A DNA stretch of 64,000 nt from Zingiber officinale (lineage: Eukaryota; Streptophyta; Magnoliopsida; Zingiberales; Zingiberaceae), in the NCBI RefSeq assembly GCF_018446385.1, contig NC_055996.1:126019750-126083749 (forward strand). Reading direction: 5' to 3'. The notes beneath the pieces are model-generated. The model had not been told where the DNA came from. It worked only from the letters and a program-made list of their open reading frames with translations, and made no database searches. Below are positions 11,601-21,575 of this stretch, piece by piece (the stretch's first letter is position 1; each line of letters starts with the position of its first letter). The position numbers were made by a program, and so were the translations under genes.

Positions 11601-13144
11601 TGGCATCTTGTATCTACACTCCAGGTTCTGGTAGATAACACCACTAGACATGTTTCAACTAATGAATTAAATACACCTAAATTGTTCTTAGTTCTAAGAA
11701 GACAGTCTACCTTAATGTCCAAGTCCTATTTCCAATCATTACAATTGGGACTACTAAGTCTTTTCTATAGTATGACTACTAGGGATTGACAAACATATCC
11801 TAAGAATCATTAGTCAAGATCAACTTCTTAAAATCTCCATAAATTTTGCGTATACAAAATTGAAGAGGAGATTTCATTAATTTTATTATCTCGTCAACTT
11901 TACTTTATGATGAATAAAATTAATAGTTGGTTTATCTTTAATCAAATATTTGGTCAAGACTCTAAATTTAAAATAATATTGATTCCTCTAACAATACTAT
12001 TTAAATTTACCAACACCTCAAAACACCGTGAATTTTGCATGCCACGTTAGTGTGGACGTATACAAAATCAACATTTGTAAGAGGAAGGTTTTACCCATTA
12101 ATTATCTTGTCAACGTAACTTTATGACAAATAAAATTATCTCAAACACCGTTAATTTTGTATGCCACGTTAGTGTGGACGTATACAAAATCAATCATTTG
12201 TAAGAGGGGTTTTAACCCTTTAATTTTATTATCTTGTCAACCTAGTTTTATGACAAATTAATAGTTGGTTTCATTTGGTCACACAAATAATAGCAGTGAC
12301 TCCGATGGGGAGGATACTATTAGATGTGTCTAAGTGTATACCATTACTTGACACTAAGTCCATTAATAAGATTATGCCCCTTCCGTTGGGGAAGATCACA
12401 CGCTCTTAATTAACTTCCTATAGTCATCCAAAAATGGAAGTCAGTTCTAGTGATCAACAAACAAGCTCATCCGTTATGGAGGAAGGCACTCAGAGCCAAC
12501 GCGCAAGCTTGTTTGCATCACTTACAAACCAGTAATGGAGACCATGTGATTTACTTAAAAATTCCTCTCTCACTTAGTTATTTATAAATGAGGAATTTTA
12601 ACTATGCTAGCCTACTAAACTTGTAAACTAACATGCACACACATCACATTATAAAAGCAATAAATAGAAAATCTAATTTTCAACTATTATGGCTTTTATC
12701 TCTAGTTGTCCTCCGTGTGTTGTCATCCCAAGCTGCTGCCATATTTGGCCAACGCCACCGGGTCCAGCTGTCGCATCCATCTTGCTCCTAGTTCCGCTGC
12801 GCCTCTGGTCCTTAGAAGGTTCCACGCTTTACAAGATTCGATCCGCGACATAAATAGAATTTTACATTTTTGATCCTATATTCCATAAAAGGAATGTACA
12901 TGTATCTAGATCAAAATAAAATCCTAATAAATCTAAATACAGCTCCCTGTATTTTAATACAATCATGCACACATATAAATGCCCTTGACATGTCCAAGGG
13001 TCCAATCACACACATAATAACTAAAAGTCATAATAGTTGGATCCTGCATCCACAAAGTTAGCACATCCTACTATTATCCTGCCTAAATTATGTATGACAT
13101 GTGCATAATTAAACTAATACCAAATACACAGAGGCAAAACCCTA
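8646..13144 (-). pseudogene. Decayed copia gag-pol of element A
   Basis: Scattered but clear copia pol motifs on the minus strand: the integrase signature GTPQQNG at 10774-10754; the start of the reverse transcriptase region at 10323-10081 (YDEALQDKDAASWQRVMNN); and the catalytic strand as LYVDN near 9648-9630, where functional copia elements have YVDD. Motifs are in several frames with many stops, so no full protein can be made. RNase H would lie towards 8800-9300, but I can only place it by order. Gag would lie around 11500-13100; I find no intact zinc knuckle. This copy could not move on its own. Confidence 0.8.
11830..12275. repeat. Degenerate tandem repeat of about 130 bp inside element A
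   Basis: Two clear units start at 12018 and 12143, sharing GCCACGTTAGTGTGGACGTA and a following stretch ending near TTATGACAAAT. A weaker third copy occupies about 11838-11945. Confidence 0.75.
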
Positions 13145-13156
13145 GCTCTGATACCA
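13145..13156 (-). other. Primer binding site of element A
   Basis: The minus strand reads TGGTATCAGAGC two bases from the LTR start at 13159, complementary to initiator methionine tRNA as in most copia elements. Confidence 0.93.
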
Positions 13157-13158
13157 AT

Positions 13159-15845
13159 TGTTGGTTGCTACTCGGAAAGCCTAGAGGTTCCACTGTACAA
13201 AAATTTTATACAAAGGTCTGAACCTTTTCCTAGCTACCATGTGTTCTTTTAAATTAAATTTTGGATCGCCTGCGGAACTTAACACGTTTGATCCAAAACT
13301 TAATCTATTCGTTCTTTTAGGTTTTGACTTGGGTCTCCTGCGGAACTTAACACGTTCGACCCAAATCACCTTAAGTTATTAATTCCATTAAATATTAATT
13401 TCCATAATTGGTTCCCAGTACTGACGTGGCGAGGCACATGGCCTTCTTGGATATGGGAGCAACCACCACCGACTAGACAAAACCTTTTATAGAAAGGTAA
13501 TATTTAATTTCCTAAAATAACTTTAGGTTAACCGAAAAGAACAATCAAATCACAAGGAAAAGAAAAAACAAAAGAACACAACATCGAAAAACATATTCGA
13601 AATTCTAGAATCGTAAGCCTCTTGTATTTGGTATTATTTCCATAAATAACTAGCATGATGCGGAAAGGAAAAATTACTAGTTATACCTTCTAAAAGACCT
13701 CTTGATCTTCTACCGTATTCCTCTTCTAACCTCGGACGTTGTGTGGGCAACGATCTTCCGAGATGAGAACCACCAAGCACCTTCTTCTTCCTTACAAGTT
13801 TCGGCCACCACAATTCTCCAAGAGAAGTAGAGGTCCGGCCACCACCACCAAGCTCCAAGGGATGCAAGAAACAAAACCACCTTTCTCTCCTTCTTCTCCT
13901 AGCTAGAACCGGCCACCATCAAGAGCTCCAAGAGAGGTTGCCGCCGGCCATAAGAAGAAGAGAAGAGGAAGAAGCTAGGGCCGGCCACCAAGGAGGAAAA
14001 GAGAGGAGAAGAATAATAGAGTTGATCACCATGAAGCCTCCTCTATCCCCTCTTTTATAATCCTTGGTCTTGGCAAATAAGGAAAAATTAATAAAACCTT
14101 CCTTAATTCTTTTGCCATGAAAAAGAAAAATTAATTAATTAAAAATTAATTTCCTTTTTCCATCTTATTTGGTCGGCCACCTACAATCCACAAATCAAGG
14201 AAAGTTTTAATTAAAACAAAAATTAAAACTTCCTAATTTGTTTCTAGAAATTTATAAAAATTTCTCCAATAATTTTATCCCTTCATGATTGGTTAATAAA
14301 AAGGAAATTTTATAAATTAAAATTTTTCTTTTAAACATGTGGATAAAAAGAAAGTTATCTCTAAAAATTAAAATCTCTTTTAATCTACAAATAAGGAAAG
14401 ATATCAAATCTTTTCTTAATCTTTTGTAGAAACTTATAAAAGAGAATATTTAATTTTAAACTCTCTTTTAAATCATGAACATGATTAAAAAGGAAAGTTT
14501 TCTTAAAATTTAAAATCCACCTTTAATCAACAAATAAGGAAAGATTTCAAATTTTAAACTCTCTTTTAAACATGTAGATGATTTACAAATAAGGAAAGTT
14601 TTTACCAAAAATTAAAACCATCCTTTTAAATTACAAATAAGGAAAGAGATTAATCTCTTCTCTTAATCTTTTGTAGAAAGTTATAAAAGGAAATTTTTAA
14701 TTTTTAAACTTTCTTTTAAAATCATGATATCCACATAAGAAATAATTTTAATAAAAATCCTTTTTAATATTCTAGTGGCCGGCCACCTAAGCTTGGGACC
14801 CAAGCTTTGGCCGACCACCAACTTGGCTCATCCACATGGTCTTGGCCGGCCCTAGCTTGGGTTCCAAGCTAGCTTGGCCGACCCCCTTAGGATGGGTAAG
14901 AAGGTGGGTATGTGGTGGGTATAAATCTCTATATACTAGAGGCTACGATAGGGACCGAGAGGAGGAATTGGTTTTGGTCTCCCGATGAAATTAAGCATCC
15001 CGTGTTCGCCCCGAACACACAACTTAATTTCATCAATAATAATTCATTCCACTAAAGAACTATTATTGAACTACCGCACCAATCCCAAATTACATTTTGG
15101 GCTCCTTCTTATTATGAGTGTGTTAGTCTCCCTGTGTTTAAGATAACAAATGTCCACTAATTAAGTAAGTTACTGACAACTCACTTAATTAATATCTAGC
15201 TCCAAGAGTAGTACCACTCAACTTCATCGTCATGTCGGACTATGTCCACCTGCAGGGTTTAACATGACAATCCTTATGAGCTCCTCTTGAGGACATTCTC
15301 AACCTAGATCACTAGGACACAGTTTCCTTCTATAATCAACAACACACACTATAAGTGATATCATTTCCCAACTTATCGGGCTTATTGATTCATCGAACTA
15401 AATCTCACCCATTGATAAATTAAAGAAATAAATATCAAATATATGTGCTTGTTATTATATTAGGATTAAGAGCGCACACTTCCATAATAACTGAGGTCTT
15501 TGTTTCTTTATAAAGTCAGTATAAAAGAAACGACCTCTAATGGTCCTACTCAATACACTCCAAGTGTACTAGTGTAATTATATAGTTAAGATAAACTAAT
15601 ACATAATTACACTACGACCTTCCAATGGTTTCTTCCTTTCCATTTTAGTCGTGAGCTACTGTTTATAATTTATAAGGAAACCGATAACATGATCTTCTGC
15701 GTGTGACACCACACACCATGTTATCTGCAATATAAATTAATTGAACAACTACATTTATCATAAATGTAGACATTTGACCAATGTGATTCTTATTTCTAGA
15801 TAAATGTTTATACCAAAAGCTAGGCTTTTAGTATACACTCTAACA
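13159..15845 (-). repeat. 5' LTR of element A
   Basis: Near-identical partner of 5952-8634. It keeps the TATA-like box (about 14049-14064 on the minus strand) and the hairpin at 14984-15034. The stretch 14028-14185 differs strongly from the corresponding part of the other LTR. Confidence 0.93.
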
Positions 15846-16190
15846 CGAGCTGCCGAGCCCTCTCCAACTTCGTCCGGTCCAGAGAACGAGCTACCGAGCC
15901 CTCTCTGACCTAGTCCGGAGAACAAGCTGCCGAGCCCTCTCCGACTTCGTCCGGTCCAGAGAACGAGCTACCGAGCCCTCTCTGACCTAGTCCGGAGAAC
16001 GAGCTACCGAGCCCTCTCCGACTTCCACATCCGGGTCAGAGAACGAGCTACCGAGCCCTCTCTGACCTAGTCCGGAGAACGAGCTACCGAGCCCTCTCCA
16101 ACTTCGTCCGGTCTAGAGAACGAGCTACCGAGCCTTCTCTGACTCCATTCAGTTCAGAGAACGAGCTACCGAGCCCTCTCTAATCTACCA
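15846..16190. repeat. Minisatellite of about 36-40 bp (right half)
   Basis: Continues the array of 5780-5951 after element A, with the same GAACGAGCTACCGAGCCCTC units alternating between CTGACCTAGTCCGGA and CCGACTTCGTCCGGTCC endings. It starts with the second copy of the CGAGC target duplication. Confidence 0.88.
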
Positions 16191-16560
16191 TGTCAAGCTT
16201 CCATACTTGGACTTTTCCCCGTGCCCAGCTCCCTGCTTGGACTTTTCCCGTGCCAAGCTCCCTGCTTGGACTTTTCCGTGCCAAGTCTCCATACTTGGAC
16301 TTTTCCCGTGCCAAGCTCCCTGCTTGGACCTTTCCGTGCCAAGTCTCCATACTTGGACTTTTCCCGAATCAGGTCAACTCAAGTCGGGTCAACCAGGTCA
16401 ACCTTGACCAAAGGTTGCACCCACAATCCCCCAAGTTCCTATTCTTGTCAAACATCAAAATATAACTTCTCCATTCTTGTCAAACATCAAAATATACCTC
16501 GAGTCAGGTCAACTCGAGTCGAGTCACCCAGGTCAACCTTGATCTAAGGTTGCACAAACA
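16191..16560 (-). repeat. End of the 5' LTR of B with a roughly 28-36 bp tandem repeat
   Basis: Six imperfect units containing CTTGGACTTTTCC and GTGCCAAG lie at 16196-16375. They are followed by two copies of a block with CAGGTCAACCTTGA and AGGTTGCAC (16388-16425 and 16530-16560). The LTR ends at 16560, where the hAT coding sequence resumes. Overlapping plus-strand frames here are translations of the repeat, not genes. Confidence 0.78.
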
Positions 16561-16678
16561 TCTTCTACATTTATAAATTCTAAGAAATACTCTTCTATTT
16601 TAATTGGAGTCTCTGAAACATCTACACATCTTAATATGAGTGTCATTTGTTCTTTGTGACTTGCATCCGGTGTACAAT
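16561..16678 (-). pseudogene. hAT transposase, downstream fragment between two insertions
   Basis: On the minus strand these 118 bases, read from 16678, continue the transposase frame that stops at 25533: after the ACAAT/ATTGT duplication the frame gives [18 protein letters not shown], typical of the DUF4371/hAT region that follows the conserved Asp of the catalytic core. The frame is open to 16561, where element B interrupts it. The rest of the transposase would be beyond B, outside the window. Confidence 0.85.
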
Positions 16679-18266
16679 TGTTACGCTCCGCAAGTGTACG
16701 GAAATGTCGCAAGTAATATAAAAGATTATCGTATCCACAGGGACTGGAATAAGCACTAGAAATGTCTCAATGCGAATTAGCTAAACAACTATCCAATCGT
16801 TTCAAATGCAAAGTGAAGGTAAACAAATCTAATATTAAAGATCAACAAACAAGAGTTTAGTGTTTTGGGTTATGATAAAGGGAGATTCTAGGAGTTTTGG
16901 TCTCTTTGTAAGGTTTCTTGAATGTAAATGGTTCACCAATTCTTATCCCTCAATTGCCAAACACTTGTAGAAAGTTGCTGGTTCTCTCTTGCAATAGATA
17001 ACCGGCTAAGGACTGAGAAATGTATCTAAATATGATCAATTAGACGTGAACCTACGTTGTCCTTATACAGAAGCGCACCTATTACTATGCCTTCCTCGGA
17101 TATCAACATAGAAGCCCACAACTTATTAATCTATCAAGATACAAGAAACTAATCACAAGATCCATCATACTCTCTTGAATATTCCTATTTCCTCTTCAAG
17201 ATTATCTCTCAAACGTCCTTACACGGGCTTGCACCTGTCACGTGGATCCCTCGGATGATCGAGTGAGAGTTTATCTTTACAAAGTCCACAAGAAATCCAA
17301 ACAATCAATCAAGAATGAGAATTAAGCACAAATCACCATTAATCATTCAAGATCTAATTGATACAAGCAAGACAATGTCATTGAAACAAGAAAATGGCAA
17401 ATCCATAAGAGATTACATCAATCCATCATACAAATACTCCCTTAATCCTAGAATACAAGATCTACTCCATGAATCGAGGAAGAAAACCCGAAGAAATAAA
17501 GATTACAAGCATTTCTTAAATCCCCAATCCAAGAAACCAAGAAAAGGGGGAAAGAGAAAACTTATCTACGAAGAAGCCTCGTCTTGGATCCAATCCTCGC
17601 TCCGAGTCGAAATCGAGAACTCCTCGAATCGTCCAGAAATCCTCCCAAGAATGGGAGGAAACCATCAAATCTTGCCTTCTCCCAAAGGGGAGAGATCCCT
17701 TTCAATTCATGAAGGAGGGTTTAAATAGAGGAGGAAATCGGGCGCCACACCGTGTGAGATTCACACGCCATGTCCAGCCTTCTCTGCACTGCAGTAGTGT
17801 GACTCACGGCCGGGACCCTTCTCTCGGAAATGCTACACGTGTGGTGCACACGGCCACCACCTGCTTGGCCACACGGCCGTGTAGATCTACATGGCCATGT
17901 AAGGCTTCTGCTCTGATTTCTTCAAATCAAGACACGGCCGTGTGAGATTCACACGGCCATGTCATCTTCCTCTTCTGTTTGTGCCAAACTCCACACAGCC
18001 CGAGCTCCATACCAGTGCAGGGCCGTGTGAGGTACACGGCCTGGTGTTTTCTCCCTTTGTTTCCTCCAAGGTTTGCCCAAAGATGTAGATTCTTCACCAA
18101 ATCGACTCCTGTGTACAGAAAATGTACAAAAGCAGATCTCCGAACCAAAAGAGTAAATATGCTAAAAGGAAAGCTGGAAGTATAAAAATGCATAGATCAA
18201 GCATGCTCAAAGTATGTAAATGTGCGTAAAAACATGCATAAAAGAGTATATAATCTATGCACATCA
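16679..18266 (-). repeat. 3' LTR of the ATHILA-like element
   Basis: 1588 bases. It carries a TATA-like box on the minus strand (CTATTTAAACCC, about 17717-17731) and a block of CACGGCCGTG-type palindromes at 17740-18045. About 300 bases at 17437-17740, including the TATA-like box, have no counterpart in the other LTR. The plus-strand open frame at 17315-17728 shows no known domain and I do not call it a gene. Confidence 0.92.
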
Positions 18267-18301
18267 CACCCCCAGACTTAAACCTTTGCTTGTCCTCAAG
18301 C
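18267..18301 (-). other. Polypurine tract with upstream hairpin (LTR-proximal)
   Basis: The minus strand reads GCTTGAGGACAAGC (hairpin, 18301-18288), then a short spacer and TTTAAGTCTGGGGGTG (18282-18267) abutting the LTR. This is the plus-strand priming site expected for the element. Confidence 0.85.
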
Positions 18302-19324
18302 AAAATGCTGCAGTCTAAATTCATATGTTTTACAACACATTCATAAAACCTAGTGCACTTTCCTAACTCTATCAAAAAGTTTCATTAACAAGCGTGATCA
18401 TGGAAACAAGTAAAGTATGGTTCAAGCATAAGAATCTTGTGCACAGTGTAAAAGTAACTCAACACCCTTCAAGTTTCAATCCATGTCCTAGTCAAGTCGT
18501 CATCAAATTTGAATTCCTAGTGTTTCCAGTGAAAGACAAGTAACCAGTGATAGGCACTTACTCACCATTCACTTGGTTCATATTTCTCAACTAACCCAAG
18601 GTCTCAAAGGTGTGCTCAATCTCAAGGGAAGCTAAGCAGTCATTTCCCCAGTAACCTAACTCGGTCTCAAAGGGGTGACTTGCTAGATTCCACTCATGAC
18701 AACTGTTTTTTATATCCTTTTTTTTTTTTTATAAGTGTTTGCATTGTGCAAAACTTATTCACAAATGTACTTTTAGCACACATGTTGGGATATTTTGATT
18801 TTTCCAAATGAGCTTTAATGATTTGAGCCTCATCCAGTAACCAAAATGAAAGTTGAGAAATCACCATGGAAACCAAGTACTAAGCAAACAAGATGAATCA
18901 TGACTATTTCAATGACATCAACTATTCAAGCATCAAGCACAAGTGTAGTGAAGATAAAATCCTTAAGGTTGAACCAAAACTAAAACTCATCACCATAAGA
19001 TTTTTAGCTTATTAATGCTTCCCAAGATAGAAAAAAGAACTACACAAAGTTTACTACTAGCATCATTCGAACATCATGAATCAAGACAATAATCGTGCTA
19101 ACATTTCACTTGAATCCAAGAAAGCATATAAGTGAAGATTTGATGTTCTCAAAAATTTTTGCCATGATTATTTCAAAAACAAGCAAAATAAAGCAACAAG
19201 CAATGAAAATAAGAACCAACATGAAAAACTAACAAAAACTAAAAAAATGAAAACCAAAAACATGAAAAACTAACAAAAACTAAAAACTGAAAACCAAACT
19301 AAACAGTACATGACACCATACATG
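18302..19324. other. Spacer between the two purine tracts
   Basis: AT-rich and full of CAAG/CATGAAAAACTAACAAAAAC-like short repeats near 19200-19290. No coding frame or domain is seen on either strand. Confidence 0.6.
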
Positions 19325-19360
19325 ACACCCCCCAGACTTAAACTTTTCATCGTCCCGATG
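19325..19360 (-). other. Second hairpin plus polypurine tract
   Basis: The minus strand reads CATCGGGACGATG (hairpin, 19360-19348) followed by TTTAAGTCTGGGGGGTGTC (19343-19325). It copies the arrangement next to the LTR about 1.06 kb away, with a different hairpin sequence. Confidence 0.75.
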
Positions 19361-19417
19361 AAATCAATATGGTGGAGGAGGTGGAGGTGGACGAGGAAAA
19401 GGGGGTCTACGACGTGG

Positions 19418-20863
19418 TTAGCCAATAGGAAAACCTGGAATCTCACCCAAGGATCTATGATACTCATATAAAGCATCTACTTGTTGGCTAGTAAGTGTCA
19501 TGCTCTGCATAAAATCTCTCATCCTAGCCTGATCAGTATCATAATCCTGCACAAACTCAGCCACTTGACCTTGAAAATTCCTCGTAAACTGAAAATGATT
19601 TTGTACCTCCCTAAACTGATCATCAGATAAAGAGAAGCGACCCTCCAACATTTTTCGTTGGGCATCTTGCTTCTCATGAAGTGATTCTAGAGACGTACGA
19701 AAATCTGAAAAATCAAACCTAGAAGATCCCGTGCCATATGAAAAAGAATGCCTAACAGGCTCCATAAAACTAGAAGGCTGCGGGTGTCCAAATGACTAGG
19801 GCTCATGATGTGGCTCAGTGTCTCCAGGTATAGAAGGGTTATCCTCAAAATCTAACTCAGAAATTACCCAATTAGCCGGGTTACGAATAGTAGTTCGTTC
19901 AGGAAAAGGAAGGGGTAAAGGAGAACCACTCCTCCTAGGAAACGCGAAACCATTCTCATTCCGAACGATCATTTTCATAGCAAGACATGCATCAATGTCA
20001 ATCATGTCATTACCATGAATTATTTCCAACCCATCAACATCAAGATTTAAATTATAAGCTATTCGGGTAATCAAACCACCAAAAACAATTGATCCCAATG
20101 ATGCCCTAGCAGATCTTAATAAGGTTTGAACAAAATGAAAACCAGAATCAAATTCAACCTTATAGAGCATAGCCCATAAAGCATAAAGCTCTATCTTTTT
20201 AACTACCCCATCACTCTCTCCCCTACCAAAAATAGTTTTACTCATGACTCTATGTAGATACCTAAAGATGGGGTTTTGCATATTGGAGGCCTTAGCTCTT
20301 GAAGGCTCATAAGGTTGATCTAACCCAGTTATTGCATTCCAAAAATGATTCCAATTAAACCTTGGATCAAACCTACGAGGGCTCCCGGTGGTTAATCCAA
20401 AACAAGAATTAAAGTCACTAAATGTCCATAGAAATTCTTAATTCATTAGTCTAAATAAGATTTTTCCAAAATAATCATCTTCATTAGTAAAATGGACATC
20501 CAATGAACTTAAAAATTCCAAAACAAGACGAGGATATGTAGGCAAATATGTGTACATAATATCACTCCAATCCAAAAACCCAATCATCAAATCTACATCT
20601 TCCCTAATTCCAAGCATATCAAGAACAGTTGGGTCCATATATCTAGTACACACTATCTTTCTATTGACAAGAATTGCAAATCTAGTTACTTGATCATCAT
20701 TTCTAAGCACAATATTGAATTCATTGTCATTACCTTTGTTGCGTGAAGTCCTTTTGCCTTTTCCCTTCACTGGTTGTTTTCCTTTGTCCCTTGATGGCTC
20801 CTCCTCTTTGTCCCCACTGGATCCACCACCTCTTTTGCGAAGTTTCTTCAAAATGTTGGACAT
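19418..20863 (-). pseudogene. ATHILA ORF-1-like protein, two in-frame stops
   Basis: One continuous frame of about 482 codons running from 20863 (MSNILKKLRKRGGG) to 19418, interrupted only by a TAA at 20440-20438 and a TAG at 19798-19796. The first part is a basic, Gly/Lys-rich tail. The middle (about 20600-19900) resembles the ATHILA ORF-1/plant transposon protein family, with stretches such as YLHRVMSKTIFGRGESDGVV and ALWAMLYK. The last 115 codons are Gln- and Glu-rich and probably coiled. In ATHILA elements this ORF lies after pol; its function is not established. Here pol is absent and the ORF follows gag-protease directly. Confidence 0.72.
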
Positions 20864-21059
20864 CTTAATGAGTTTAGATAGGGGAAGAATTATCTAGGGT
20901 TGGAAGAATGAAACTCAAAGAACAAAACTTCAAAGAGCAAAGATCTTAGGTTAGGAGAATGAAAAGTTCAAGTCTTAGAGAGGAAAAGAATCCAGATCTA
21001 AGAGATCTTGAGAGATTAGAGAGGAGTTTTTAAGAGATTGGGAGAGAAAGAGATGTTTT

Positions 21060-21450
21060 GGAGAGTTGGGGGTGTGCGGAACACGGCCAAGATCTGGCCG
21101 TGTGAGGTAGTAAGAAGACTTTAATAGCTCCCCTACACGGGCCGTGCAGATCCACACGGCCTCCCCCTCTTCCTTCTCTGGACTCCAGACACGGGCCGTG
21201 CAGATCCACACGGCCTCCCCCTCTTCTTTGACTGGTTTCCTCGCACGGCCGTGTCTGGGACACGACCTCTCCATCTTTCTTCTCGGGATTCTTTACACGG
21301 CCGTGTTTGAGATACGGCCTAGGCCCTTTTCTCCTCGGGAAATCCTACACGGCCGTGTCTGGATGACACGACCCAAGCACTTCCCTTCTCTGCAACTTTT
21401 GCCTGGCCGTATATAGCACACGGCCGGGCTCTGTTTTGCACCTAACCTGA
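21060..21450. repeat. CACGGCCGTG palindrome cluster
   Basis: Repeated CACGGCCGTG and close variants (ACACGGGCCGTGCAGATCC, CACGGCCGTGTCTGG) spaced 30-60 bases apart. They occupy the place between gag-protease and the ATHILA ORF where pol would be expected. The same motif fills part of both LTRs (17740-18045 and 24960-25300). Confidence 0.85.
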
Positions 21451-21575
21451 AAACAAAATCAAAAGAATGCATCAAACTAAAAGAAATTAAAATACAAATC
21501 AAAACTAACTAAAAGAACCCTTGGGTTGCCTCTCAAGAAGCGCTTGTTTAAGGTCTTTAGCTCGACCAAACTTGA

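Larger units (their letters stand above)
5952..15845 (-). mobile_element. Complete copia retrotransposon A with 2.7 kb LTRs
   Basis: Both ends are clear: the plus strand starts TGTTGGTTGC and ends ACTCTAACA, with a 5-base target duplication CGAGC at 5947-5951 and 15846-15850. The LTRs are 2683 and 2687 bases, unusually long for copia, and the 4.5 kb between them holds a decayed pol. The primer binding site lies at 13145-13156 and the purine tract at 8635-8645, both on the minus strand. The element landed in the minisatellite of element B's LTR. Confidence 0.95.
1552..16560 (-). mobile_element. Non-autonomous gag-only copia retrotransposon B, host of nested element A
   Basis: Read on the minus strand the order is: 5' LTR (16560 to 4868, interrupted by element A), primer binding site (4865-4854), gag (4805 to 3331), a non-coding tail, a purine-rich tract (1604-1587), then the 3' LTR, of which only 35 bases (1586-1552) remain visible before an A-family LTR begins. 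The two LTR ends match: GGTTGCACCAACA at 1574-1586 and GGTTGCACAAACA at 16548-16560. No protease, integrase or reverse transcriptase is seen in the 3.28 kb between the LTRs, so it must have moved with enzymes from another element. Removing A and one target duplication copy gives a 5' LTR of about 1.79 kb. The right flank at 16561 is the hAT transposase, so B jumped into that gene. Confidence 0.82.

Noticed and set aside
17315-17728. A 137-codon plus-strand frame in the gypsy LTR
   Set aside because: It lies wholly in the LTR, opposite to the element's coding strand, and the other LTR copy lacks most of it.
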